64,000 nucleotides of DNA, taken from Serripes groenlandicus (Eukaryota; Mollusca; Bivalvia; Cardiida; Cardiidae). The stretch is taken from contig JASEVX010000036.1 of NCBI GenBank assembly GCA_031761405.1, positions 496,001 through 560,000 on the forward strand, read 5' to 3'. Both the position numbers and the translations under genes were made by a program. A model generated the notes under the pieces. That model saw nothing but the letters and a program-made list of their open reading frames with translations, did no database searches and was not told the origin of the DNA. Below, piece by piece: positions 33,001-42,299 of the stretch. Positions within the stretch are counted from its first letter, which is position 1; each line of letters begins with the position of its first letter.

Positions 33001-33019
33001 TTACAATTCATTTCATATG

Positions 33020-33205
33020 TTAAGACTGCAGCAGACATTTTGGAAAGCATCCAGCCACAATTGTGTGAAAGAATAGAGTTGAAAACATTTTTGCAAAAGG
33101 AATATTACTCGTTATGAGCAATTTCACCTTTTGTCACATTGTTTTCAATAGTTGTCTGCTTGCTGCAGGTGTATCAAGATGCATCTATATGAAAGAAAGG
33201 GTTAA
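33020..33205 (-). mobile_element. TTAA-MITE nested in the AAGCTTGC element
   Basis: TTAAGACTGCAGCAGAC (outer end lost) to GAAAGAAAGGGTTAA; stem ATTACTCGTTATGAGCAATT. Confidence 0.7.
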
Positions 33206-33452
33206 TAATGTCTTATCATATTTAGTGCTTTCCCACTAACTAGAATTTTTTATATGAAATAGAAAACTTAATTTATCCAAACCAAAACAATAGCAATCTT
33301 AAGATATTTGTGAGCTTCATGCAGGAAAAGATTAATAGAAAAGACAGTTTATTTTGAAAATTTGCCAAAGATTCTAAATAACATCCAAAATCATATTGCA
33401 ATTTTAATTATTTCATGCATAAATTGAAAATATATATACAATAGTAACTGAA

Positions 33453-33482
33453 ATTTAACCCTTTCCCACATAATAAATGTTC
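33453..33482. mobile_element. TTAA-MITE left end only
   Basis: TTTAACCCTTTCCCACATAA is followed by unrelated sequence. Confidence 0.4.
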
Positions 33483-34369
33483 ACTTTAAATCACTGAATC
33501 ACATTAACATTTATAAGTTTACCTGTCAAGAGTTTCCATTTTACCAGTTGCAGACATTGTCATTTCCGAGTAAATTCTGTACTTGCAAATCTTCATTTAA
33601 AGTTTATTTTATCTGCATTTGTCATTATCATGTTAGGAAAGTGTTACTGACAAGTACTGAAAATTATATTTGATGATAAACGAGCATATTGTGAAAACAT
33701 TGCCTTAATTTTAACTGTCACATGGTAAGCCTCCATTTTGAAAAATTGAAAATGCACAACTTCCTGTTCCTGTTGTTGCAAACTTGCAAGCTTGTCGCAA
33801 ACATAATATCTTGAAATAATTTTAAGCTTGCAAGACCACAACCATTTCACGATCTTAATGATACTAAAGAATTTTAAGCTTGCAAGACCGCAAGCTTCTC
33901 GCGATCTTCAATGATATTTAAGATTGCGGGAAGTTTGCGAACAACCCCTATCCGCAACCTTAATTTCTGTGCAAGCGCGCACGCTCGCATCCGCAACCAT
34001 GATATTTAAGAAATGCAGTCATGTTTAGATTGCAGCAAGCTTGCGCAAACTTGTCGCAAACTTGTGACAAGCATGCCGCAAACTAGCATTTTGGTTTGGG
34101 AATATAGTTGACTAACTTCTTACAGCGACAGTGTTACTCAATATAATATGCTATTGTACAGGTCACTAACATGTTATTAACAGTTTTGAAATGACTGCAC
34201 TAAATGACATTTGACATGCATTGAACATGTTACGCATACCTGTGATCACGACCCTGTGATCCCCACCTGCACCGCATTACCCTTCCCCCCCCTATACAGA
34301 ATATATTTGATGTCAATGCCAAAGAGGGTTTTAATTAAAATCTTCTTGGAAAAGGAGTCATTGCTCTTC

Positions 34370-34520
34370 AACCCTTTTCAACATGTAAAACTTTTTTAAA
34401 ACATTGTTGAAAAATGAGAAATTACACAATTACACAATTTCACCTTATGCTACAATGTTTTCAACTATTATTTATCATTTTCATTTATAGATTTCCATCT
34501 ATTTTTGCCTAGACGTTGTT
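34370..34520 (+). mobile_element. TTAA-MITE subfamily B remnant cut by the next copy
   Basis: TTCAACCCTTTTCAACATG, a worn hairpin and TTCCATCTATTTTTGCCTAGACG. Confidence 0.55.
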
Positions 34521-34733
34521 AACCCTTATGTTCAAAGTCACTTTGAACATATTTTATAAAAAAATAGAAAATCTGCATAATTGAATGTATAACCTATGAC
34601 TAAAAGTGGAAAACATTGTGGCAAAAAGAGAAATTGCTTGTTTTGAGCAATTTCTTCTTTTGTCACTAAGTTTTCAAAAAGCTGTCTGCTATAGAGGCGT
34701 CAGAAAGCGTCTATATGAGTGAAAAGGTTTTAA
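34519..34733 (-). mobile_element. TTAA-MITE subfamily A, 107 bp upstream of the exon
   Basis: The left end has lost its outer arm (TTAACCCTTATGTTCAAAG). The right end is TATGAGTGAAAAGGTTTTAA; stem GCTTGTTTTGAGC. Confidence 0.82.
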
Positions 34734-34828
34734 CTACATGAAGAAGTGAACTAATCTCGTGATATAACTTGAATTAACTTTGAAAACGGAAATAAAACAT
34801 GAAATATAGTAATAATAATAAATACTTT

Positions 34829-34842
34829 GTATATTTTCAGAG
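34829..34842 (+). other. Splice acceptor of the glypican exon
   Basis: A T-rich tract ends in TATTTTCAG at 34840, directly followed by AGGCTCTGACC. A second AG follows at 34841-34842. I prefer the first, because the split codon nAG then reads as Glu if the upstream exon ends in G, and Glu-Ala matches GPC3. No in-frame ATG is near, so this is an internal exon; a GTG at 34858 should not be taken as a start. Confidence 0.8.
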
Positions 34843-35541
34843 GCTCTGACCAACGTTGTGACAAATGCCGAAGGCAATCTTGGTTCCAAGCTTACAGACT
34901 GGTATTCCATACCCGCAAGTGAACACCGGCACGCCTTGAGCGCGCTTTTCACGGATATACAAGACTACATACAACAGAAAAATGTTGTACTAGAAAATAC
35001 AATAAATAAATTCTTTGATAATATTTTCCCTGTGATCTTCAAACATGTGATTTACCACGAGTCTAAGGAGACATGGACACACGAGTATCATCATTGTCTC
35101 ACCAATCAGAGACGTGCAATTCGGCCAAATCCATTCGGAAATTATCCCGAGAAAATTGTGAAGACTTTGACTTACGATTTGTCCCTGATGAAAACATACT
35201 TACAAGCCATGTCTGTCGTAGTGGAGACCGTTAATACAACAAATAATTTAACGTGGGGTGATGAGTGCATTCATGCGATGACAAGAATGAAGTTTTGTTC
35301 CCACTGCGATGGATTAGGCGGGATCCAGCCGTGTTATGGATTATGTTATAACGTGATGAATGGATGCTTTGCTCGTGTGGCGGAAATCGGCCGCGATTGG
35401 CAAGAAATGATGAAACACATCGAAACACTGGTATTGGCGATGAGCGAGAAACGTATAAACAAAGTTTTCAAAGAGTTGTTAGTTGGAATTTCGGAAGCCT
35501 TTATGCATTCTATGGTAACAGCTACAGATTTTTACGGACAA
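34841..35541 (+). CDS. Internal exon of a glypican (GPC3/GPC5, Dally-like class)
   Basis: Glypicans are GPI-anchored heparan sulfate proteoglycans of the cell surface that modulate Wnt, Hedgehog, BMP and FGF signalling. The exon is 701 nt: two bases of a split codon (nAG, probably Glu), then 233 whole codons. Counting from the first whole codon (Ala, 34843), cysteines are at 85, 142, 152, 155, 164, 168 and 175. Residues 152-175 match the family signature CxxCxGLxxxxPCxxxCxxVxxGC, with Leu where an aromatic usually precedes the fifth of these cysteines. N-glycosylation sequons are at Asn131 and Asn135. Remembered human GPC3 and GPC5 align along the whole length: EALTNVV against EAFEIVV at the start, FFDNIFPVIF against LFDSLFPVIY, and CSHCDGL against CSHCQGL of GPC5. 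No signal peptide, heparan sulfate attachment site or GPI signal is here; these lie in other exons. The class is secure; GPC3 versus GPC5 is not. Confidence 0.92.
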
Positions 35542-35547
35542 GTAAGT
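35542..35547 (+). other. Splice donor of the glypican exon (GTAAGT)
   Basis: The exon ends in phase 0 after Tyr-Gly-Gln and is followed by the consensus donor GTAAGT. Read through, the frame stops nine codons later at TGA (35560-35562), as expected for intron sequence. Confidence 0.85.
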
Positions 35548-35645
35548 TATAAAACCAAATGAGCCCCTGTCCATGTGAAAAGGTACAAGTTTTTATTTGT
35601 GAACACTGTAGGTTCAGATCAGCAAACAGTCAACTCAGCTCAGTA

Positions 35646-35875
35646 TTAACCCTTTCCCTCATACGACAATTCTGCAGCAGACGACTTTAAACGTATTTTG
35701 TCCAAAAATAGAATATCTCCATAATTGAATGGATAACCTATGACAAAAAGTGGAAAACATTGTGGCAAAAGGAGAAATTGCATGTTTTGTGCAATTTCTT
35801 CTTTTGTCACTATGTTTTCAAAAAGCTGTCTGCTGCAGAGGCGTCAGAAAGCGTCTATATGAGGGAAAGGGTTAA
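35646..35875 (-). mobile_element. TTAA-MITE subfamily A, 104 bp downstream of the exon
   Basis: Intact copy in the same orientation as 34519-34733; stem GCATGTTTTGTGC. Confidence 0.9.
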
Positions 35876-36111
35876 CAGAATCTACAGAAGTTGACAGACT
35901 TCTAATCAGCTTGTGTATCAATCTCTTTAAAAGCAGACCTAAACTCTTGTATATAGATCTGATGACTGCCCCATATAGGTCCTCTCAGATTGACCTTTAC
36001 GGCAGCCAATAAATTTGTCGCTTACCATTTTTGTTCGACCCTTTATGCGTTGAAGTCAAATTCTATAAACGTACAGCGAAGTATTTTAGTCTGATTTTAA
36101 TGAGATTGCTT

Positions 36112-36228
36112 GTGTATGTAATATGTAAACAGTGTAGATCTTGTTAAGACCCTGCTGCATGTGCGGATGCAAAGACTGGTCTCTATCTACACTGTTCCAA
36201 AATGCCAACTTGAACCTTTTTTCATTGA
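36112..36228 (+). repeat. Direct repeat, first copy
   Basis: AACAGTGTAGATCTTGTTA, GACCCTGCTGCATGTGCGGA and CAAAGACTGGTCTC recur at 36306-36427. AACAGTGTAGAT and ATCTACACTGTT near its ends are inverted, so it may be a small MITE. Confidence 0.75.
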
Positions 36229-36305
36229 CGGGCTCGAATTACTTATCAGAGAGATGTTGTTGATCATTTACCTTGCTAGCTCCTTGTCATCTAGGATTCT
36301 GTACT

Positions 36306-36427
36306 TGTATGTTATATGTGAACAGTGTAGATCTTGTTCAGACCCTGCTGCATGTGCGGATCCAAAGACTGGTCTCAATCTACATTAGTTTTTAAAAGCC
36401 AATTTGTACCTTTTAACCTGGACAGGC
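36306..36427 (+). repeat. Direct repeat, second copy
   Basis: About 90 percent like 36112-36228 by eye, 194 bp downstream, with a worn right end. Confidence 0.75.
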
Positions 36428-36454
36428 TTACTTGAAACATGCATTTAGGTCTTG

Positions 36455-36554
36455 TTAACCCTTTCCCACATACAGATGCTTTCTGACGCTTCTGCAGCAG
36501 ACAACTTTTGAAAATGTTGTAGCAAAAGAAGAAATTGCTGAGCTGAGCAATTTC
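36455..36554 (+). mobile_element. TTAA-MITE, left half cut by a hairpin element
   Basis: TTAACCCTTTCCCACATAC to GAGCAATTTCTCC. After 37337 the sequence resumes with ACAATGTTAGAAAT, the expected next segment, then decays. Confidence 0.75.
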
Positions 36555-36555
36555 T

Positions 36556-37337
36556 CCAAAGGCCAGAAGAGCTTATGCGATGGCGTTGTGTCCATCGTCC
36601 GTGCGTCTGTAAACAATTGCCTGTGAACGCGATCAAGTCTTCATTTTGTATTGTATCTCAATCAAACTTATACAGTAGTTAGATATCCATAAGAGCTCGG
36701 TTCCTTTCGCAAACCAGCCAGATCTGCCCATGCAAGACTGGATTATGGCCCTTGAAATTGTCAAAGTTGCTATAATAGAGCTTGTGAACACAATAGAGGC
36801 TCCACTTACTATCTGATCTTCACCAAATTAAGATAGTGTTTAAATATTGATGAGAGCTTGGTGCCTTTCGAAAACCAGCCAGATCTACCCATGCATGACT
36901 GTATTATTGCCCTTGAAATTGTTAAAATTGCTATAATGCAGATTGTGAACACAATAGACCTTCCATTTCACATCTGACCTTCACCAAACTTAGATTGTAT
37001 TTAAATATTGATGAGAGCTCAGTTCCTTTTGAAAACCAGCCAGATCCGCCCATGCATGACTAGATTATGGCCCTTGAAATTGTCAAAATTGCTATAATAC
37101 AGCTTGTGAACACAATAGAGCCTCCATTTACTATCTGACCTTCACCAAACTAAGATAGTAGTTAAATATTGATGAGAGCTTGGTGCCTTTTTGAAAACCA
37201 GCCAGATCCGCCCATGCATGAATGGATTATGGCCCTTGAAATTGTCAAAATTGCTATAATACAGCTTGCGAACACAATACAGCGACCAAAGAACTATACC
37301 AGTAGAGCATATATATAGGCCCTCATGGGCCTCTTAT
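36556..37337 (+). mobile_element. Hairpin/CTTGTT-type element with 161 bp tandem core
   Basis: 5' GGCCAGAAGAGCTTATGCG with the hairpin GATGGCGTTGTGTCCATC and CGTCCGTGCGTC, then four tandem units (period 160-162). The 3' end is TAGGCCCTCATGGGCCTCTT, with the final GTT mutated. Confidence 0.82.
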
Positions 37338-37431
37338 ACAATGTTAGAAATATGTTAGCCACATATAATAAGCCTCGTAAGGTGAAAAAGAGGTCATTAT
37401 TGAAATACAAATGTAGTAAAGAGTGAAGCTC

Positions 37432-37636
37432 AATTACAGATGAATTTTGATGCATCAGTAGAAGACAATATTTGAAAACATTGTGACAAAAGATTAAACT
37501 GCTCATTATGAGATAATGAGCAATTTCTACTTTTGCGAAAGTCTTTTCAACTGACATGTTCAATAATTATATTTCCATATTTTCATCTAAAATATAATGT
37601 CGTTTGCGGCAGTCATATAAGTGAAATGTTTTAACT
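37432..37636 (+). mobile_element. TTAA-MITE remnant
   Basis: GATGCATCAGTAGAAGACAA, a hairpin with loop ATTATGAGATAATGAG, and a worn right arm ending GTTTTAA. Confidence 0.55.
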
Positions 37637-37712
37637 ATTATTTCACCTTCAAACTCTATATGTTGTTGCTACTCTAAAGTATTGTCTCATCAAAATGGTT
37701 CATTTTATTACA

Positions 37713-37934
37713 TTTGTTTGTTTGTTTGGAGTTTAACGCCGCTTTCAACAGCTTTGGTCATATCACGGCGGTCAGTGCACCTACCCATGTTTTCCTGGCT
37801 TTCCCACACCAGTACTTACACAACATTCTTTCGAAGCCACTGACTACTTTCTCACATAGATCAGAGGTGAGAGGCAATGGAAAACATCGCCCGAAAGAAT
37901 GTCGCCGCAACCGGGTATCGAACCCGTGACCTCC
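37713..37934 (-). mobile_element. SINE, 5'-truncated, exact target duplication
   Basis: Flanked by TCATTTTATTACA (37700-37712, 37935-37947). It is read on the minus strand: box B GGTTCGATACCCGG, core GCCGTGATATGACC, tail (CAAA)n. Box A and the first ~44 nt of the head are missing. It is nearly identical to 50633-50898. Confidence 0.9.
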
Positions 37935-38062
37935 TCATTTTATTACAATAACGTGGGGTTTTCTCTGGTAAAAGATAGATAATGTGGGGGAATTTAGACC
38001 TGAGCTTCCCCAATATTGACAGTAAGATCTCTTAGAAGTTTATATACTCTTCAGTACCCTAA

Positions 38063-38299
38063 TTAAACCTTTCCCACATTCAATAAATCTGCAGCAGACA
38101 ACTTTGAAAACATAATATTCAAAAATATGTAGACCTTCATAGCTGAAAGTATAATATATTGTAAAGAGTTGAATACATTGTGGCAAATGGATACATTGCT
38201 GATTATGAGCAATTTCTCCATTTGCCACAATGTTTTCAGAAGATGTCTACTCGCAGCAGAGGCGTCAAAAGCAAGATCTACAAGTTGGAAGGTTTTTAA
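38063..38299 (-). mobile_element. TTAA-MITE subfamily B
   Basis: TTAAACCTTTCCCACATTC to CAAGTTGGAAGGTTTTTAA; it shares its right TTAA with the next copy. Confidence 0.8.
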
Positions 38300-38525
38300 C
38301 CCTTTCCCTCATATAAACGCTTTCTGACGCCTCTGCAGCAGACAGCTTTTTGAAAACATAGTGACAAAAGAAGAAATTGCACAAAACGTGCAATTTCTCC
38401 TTTTGCCACCATGTTTTCCACTTTTCATCATAGGTTATCCATTCAATTATGGAGATTTTCTATTTTTGGACAAAATACGTTTAAAGTCGTCTGCTGCAGA
38501 ATTGTCGTATGAGGGAAAGGGTTAA
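38296..38525 (+). mobile_element. TTAA-MITE subfamily A, intact
   Basis: Stem GCACAAAACGTGC; all landmarks are present. Confidence 0.92.
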
Positions 38526-38796
38526 GCTGACACGTCTTCTATTAGATTCCACCAACGAGTAATTTCTTGGAAGGGTTTTAAGCTGACATGTCTCCTATTA
38601 GATTCCACCAGAAAGTAACTTCTCGACTGCCAAGAGAGAAAAAACATTTAGCCAGTTGTCTCATGCTGAGATTACTTAGACCATGTGAAAAAGGGACACA
38701 ACTTACGTAACCCTTGACAACTGAGGAATAAAACCTACAATACATCATTTACATCAACCATTCTATATCTTTTGGGTACTCATTGTAACCTAGGGT

Positions 38797-39175
38797 TTAA
38801 CCCCCCTTTCCCACATACAGCAAATCTGCAGCAGACGACTTAGAAGACATGTAGGAAAATATGGAGTATCTCTAAATGAAAGTTTATGTATTGAAAATAC
38901 TTAAAAGCTCATTTTCCCCCTTCCCATAATGTTCAAAAGTCGTATGCAGCAGACGACTTTTAACATATTTTGTCAAAATTAGAAAATCTCTATAATTGAA
39001 TGGATAACCTATGACTAAAAGTGGAAAATATTGTGGCAAAAGGAGAAATTGCTTGTTTTTGAGCAATTTCATCTTTTGTCACTGTGTTTTCAAAAAGCCG
39101 TCTGCTGCAGAGGCGTCAGAAAGCGTCAATATGAGGGGAAGGGTTAAAATGCAACTGCAAGTGGAAAAGGGTTAA
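38797..39175 (-). mobile_element. TTAA-MITE B fused with an A copy
   Basis: A B-type left half (TTAACCCCCCTTTCCCACATAC) is joined at GCAGCAGACGACTTTTAAC to an A copy that ends at 39147. A B-type right tip, GCAAGTGGAAAAGGGTTAA, follows. The A copy lacks its own left end, which suggests recombination at the shared CAGCAGACGAC. Confidence 0.75.
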
Positions 39176-39302
39176 AGATCAAATATAGATCTTAGAACAT
39201 GTGATATTTTGCCGTTTCTGATTTGTATAAATACTCGTAAATGTCTAGAACACACCTCTAGCTTTCAATCTGCACAACTTTACTTCTTGCTTGACTCTGT
39301 TT

Positions 39303-39532
39303 TTAACCCTTTCCCTCATATAGACGCATTCTGACACCTCTGCAGCAGATGGCTTTTTGAAAACAAAGTGACAAAACAAGATAATGCTCAAAATGAGCAA
39401 TTTCTCCTTTCGCCACAATGTTTTCCACTTTTAGTCATAGGTTATTCATTCAATTATAGAGATTTTCTATGTTTTGACAAAATATGTTTAAAGTCGTCTG
39501 CTGCAGAATTGTCGTATGAGGGAAAGAGTTAA
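39303..39532 (+). mobile_element. TTAA-MITE subfamily A, intact
   Basis: Stem GCTCAAAATGAGC; right end GAGGGAAAGAGTTAA. Confidence 0.9.
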
Positions 39533-39862
39533 ACATCAAAAGGGAAGTTTCGAAACCACAGCAGCTATTGATCAAAACCTATACAACATTTTGACCTATT
39601 TTCCAATGGAGCTTTCTGGTTGTAATGTCTTCATACTGAAAGATGTAATTTGTATTTTCAATAGCTGATGAAAATCAAACCATACTCCGACTACGAATAT
39701 TAATGTTTATAGATGGAAAAGGAGACAGGTGTCTTTGTGAATTTGAAAAAATTGTCTCAGACGAACTGATCAAATCGTGCCAGTTTTTCATTTGAATAAT
39801 TGAATAATCCATTTCTGAAAAGTGACCTCGCTATTATCATGTTTTATCCCATGTTTTTCAGT
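39533..39862. other. No recognisable feature
   Basis: Unique-looking sequence, no gene signal. Confidence 0.4.
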
Positions 39863-40090
39863 GGTTCAACCTTTTCCAACATTCAACAAATATGCAGCAG
39901 ACAACTTTATAAACATCCTGATTAAATACTGAGAATATTGTATAAAAGAGGGATTAATTATTGAATAGAATTGAAAAAATTTTGGCTAAAGGAGGAATTG
40001 CTCATAATGAGCAATTTCTCCTTTTTTCCACAATCTTTTAAAAAGTCATGTGCTGCAGTAGCGTCAATAAGCTGAAAAGATTGTGGCTAA
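39863..40090 (-). mobile_element. TTAA-MITE subfamily B, right end eroded
   Basis: TTCAACCTTTTCCAACATTC, stem GCTCATAATGAGC, CATGTGCTGCAGTAGCGTC; the right end is lost just before a hairpin element. Confidence 0.68.
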
Positions 40091-40109
40091 ATGAGAAATA
40101 ATTATACCC

Positions 40110-40287
40110 CCTACGATGTCGGTCATCAGAAGCCATATTTTGTCCGGCCTATTTCTTACAATTCGTGGAATTCAATAACATTTTACATGAAGCTTCTATA
40201 CCAAGAGGAGATGTACATATCCTAAAGGGGTAGGTCTGAAGGTGCTGTTTTGGGGGTATTTATCATCTTCAGTGATAATTCTAGTTT
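40110..40287 (+). mobile_element. Hairpin element, ATTATACCC family, short copy
   Basis: ATTATACCCCCTACGATG, CCATATTTTGTCCGGCC, GGGGGTAT (complementary to the start), then ATCATCTTCAGTGAT and AATTCTAGTT. Confidence 0.7.
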
Positions 40288-40349
40288 ACTCAGTATGCAC
40301 AATATTAAAAACAATGTTTCAATCTGATGCATTTCAATGCATTTATTTG

Positions 40350-40460
40350 AGACATCTTTTGCCATGATGTTTTCAACTCTATTTTTTTTTTTTTTGTCCT
40401 GATCTTTTTCAACCTCATCTGCTGCTGATTTGCAATGTTGCAGTATGTGGGAAAGTGTTT
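40350..40460 (+). mobile_element. TTAA-MITE remnant, right part
   Basis: TTTTGCCATGATGTTTTCAA and ATCTGCTGCTGATTTGC to GTATGTGGGAAAGTG. Confidence 0.5.
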
Positions 40461-40585
40461 TCACATCATTTTCAAGAACTGTAGATATATTAGAGAAAAT
40501 TTGATTATTAAAACAGATAAAGTATTCATAAACTAATTCACATATTGTATATAACTGACTGCAACATTCCTCAAAAGTTGCGCCC

Positions 40586-40809
40586 TTAAAAACCCTTTCC
40601 CTCATACAACAATTCTGACTTTGAACATATTTTGTCAAAAAATAGAAAATCTCTATAATTGAATGGATAACCTATGACTAAAAGTGGAAAACATTGTGGC
40701 AAAAGGGGAAATTGCTTGTTTTGAGCAATTTCTTCTTTTGTCACTATGTTTTCAAAAAGCTGTCGGCTGCAGACACGTCAGAAAGTGTCTGTATGAGGGA
40801 AAGGGTTAA
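40586..40809 (-). mobile_element. TTAA-MITE subfamily A, near intact
   Basis: TGCAGCAGACGA is deleted near the left end (ATTCTGACTTTGAAC). It shares TTAA 40806-40809 with the next copy. Confidence 0.88.
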
Positions 40810-41038
40810 CCCGTTCCTACACACAACAAATCTGTGACAGATGACTTTTAACAAATCTTAGTCAAAATCATGGAAAATCTCTATAAATGAAGCTTTATAA
40901 CTACTGAAAAAAATTGAAAACATTGTGGCAAAAGAAAAAAATCGCTCTTCCTGAACAATTTCTCTTTTAGACACAATGTTTTAAAAGTCGTCTGCTGCAG
41001 AGGCTTCAAAAAGCATCTGAAAGTTAAGGAAAAGCATA
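40806..41038 (-). mobile_element. TTAA-MITE subfamily B
   Basis: TTAACCCGTTCCTACACAC to AGTTAAGGAAAAGCATAA; it nearly abuts a third copy. Confidence 0.78.
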
Positions 41039-41503
41039 ACCTTTTTCCCACATATAGATGCTCTTTGACGCGGTTGCAGCAGACAACTTTTGGAAACATT
41101 GTGACAAAAAGAAGAAATTGCTCAAAACAAGCAATTTCTCCTTTTGGTGCAATGTTTTCAGGTTTTTTTTCAGTAATAATTACACCTTCATTTATAGAGA
41201 GTTTCCATGTTTTTGCCAATATGTTATCAAAGTTTGCTGTACGGGGAAAGGAATCCGCTGTGGTCGAGTGGTTAGCGTCGGGGATTTCGAAACCGGGTGT
41301 CCCGGGTTCGATACCCAGTCGCGGCAATTCGGTCATGGTGGAGTGCTCTTGGGCAAGGCACATTTTCTAGCCTAGTACTGGTTTGTTCACCCAGGGATCA
41401 TGAATAATTAAATTTAAATGCGCGCTAAATGACCTTAGCTGTCGATGCGCCGTAAAACAATATTCATTTATTTATTTGTACGGGGAAAGGCTGATAGACA
41501 ATG
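41036..41503 (+). mobile_element. TTAA-MITE subfamily B carrying a SINE near its right end
   Basis: Left end ATAACCTTTTTCCCACATA; stem GCTCAAAACAAGC. The right-end stretch TGTACGGGGAAAGG is duplicated around the SINE, then the copy fades. Confidence 0.78.
41252..41476 (+). mobile_element. Full-length 225 bp tRNA-derived SINE, exact 14 bp target duplication
   Basis: Flanks TGTACGGGGAAAGG at 41238-41251 and 41477-41490. Head GTGGTCGAGTGGTTAGCG (box A) and GGGTTCGATACCCAG (box B). Body with GGTCATGGTGGAGTGC and CCCAGGGATCATGAATAA; tail (ATTT)n. Related to 4555, 42950 and 62638. Confidence 0.93.
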
Positions 41504-41852
41504 AATGAAATACGTGGGATAAAATGTAAACCACAGAAGACAACAGTAGGTAAACTCACTGGGATTATTTCCCCAGAAATTCTAAATTCTAAAAAATCGG
41601 GGAAAATCACTACTTATCACTTTTCCATTTAATAGTATGCAATAAGTTAAAGTTCTCTGCTATTTGATGGAACAATTTACTACTAGGGGAATTTCCTAGT
41701 GGAAGTTTTTATTTCTGGAATCTTTCGACTGATACAGAATTTCTTATACTACAAAAATAAATGCACAGTGAGTGTCGTCATAGAAACCCAGAAAACAACT
41801 GCTGGGATATTCTGCAACATTTATTATGCATTGAACAAAACATCTTGCAGGC
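41504..41852. other. No recognisable feature
   Basis: AT-rich; no repeat or exon seen. Confidence 0.4.
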
Positions 41853-41854
41853 AT

Positions 41855-42085
41855 TTAACCCATTCCCACATACAACAAATTATCTGCAAGGGGGATTTTG
41901 AAAACACCTTGCAGGAAAAAATATGGAAAATCTCTATAAATGATACATGTATTAGGATTATCGAATGTAAAGAGCTCAAAACATTGTGATACAACTAAAA
42001 AATTGTTGAAAGCTACGCGAAAAACACACAATCAATTAATAAATCAATCAAAACATTGTGGCAAAATTGCTTGGTTTGTAGTTCA
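41855..42085 (-). mobile_element. TTAA-MITE subfamily B with a tiny SINE insertion
   Basis: TTAACCCATTCCCACATAC. The core junction TCAAAACATTGTG is duplicated around the SINE fragment; after it the core decays. Confidence 0.7.
41989..42047 (+). mobile_element. 59 bp SINE 3' fragment with exact target duplication
   Basis: TCAAAACATTGTG flanks it (41976-41988, 42048-42060). The body is only the 3' core, ACTAAAAAATTGTTGAAAG, and an AATCAATTAATAAATC tail: a severely 5'-truncated insertion. Confidence 0.85.
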
Positions 42086-42159
42086 CCCGAGCTATTGTCA
42101 AAATGTTATAATAACACAATAACTGTAATTGACAACCAATTTCTTTAAAACATCGATCA

Positions 42160-42299
42160 TACGCATACAGACAATTTTAGATAACTTTGCTAAAGGAGAA
42201 ATTGTTCATTATGAACAATTTCCCCTTTTGCCACAATGTTTTCAAATGTTCTCTGATGTAGAGGCATTGAGAAGTGACTGTTTGTGGGAAAGGGATAAA
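42160..42299 (-). mobile_element. TTAA-MITE, right half
   Basis: Stem AAATTGTTCATTATGAACAATTT (a TTC/GAA variant) and right arm to TTGTGGGAAAGGGATAA. Confidence 0.65.

Larger units (their letters stand above)
32473..34201. mobile_element. 1.7 kb terminal-inverted-repeat element rich in AAGCTTGC
   Basis: The ends are inverted copies of AGTGCAGTCATTTCAAAA. Further inward, AATAACATGT, AGTGACCTGTACAA and CCCAAACCAAAA are also paired between the two sides. The interior is saturated with GCAAGCTTGC-like palindromes. It has no coding frame and no clear target duplication, so I cannot assign a superfamily. Confidence 0.75.

Noticed and set aside
34858..34860. GTG as a start codon for the glypican frame
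   Set aside because: The frame is open to the splice acceptor at 34840 and aligns with glypicans upstream of this codon; it is an internal exon.
40222..40638. 138-codon minus-strand frame rich in Lys and Asp
   Set aside because: It runs through MITE remnants, a poly-T tract (read as poly-Lys) and a hairpin-element end; no domain is recognisable.
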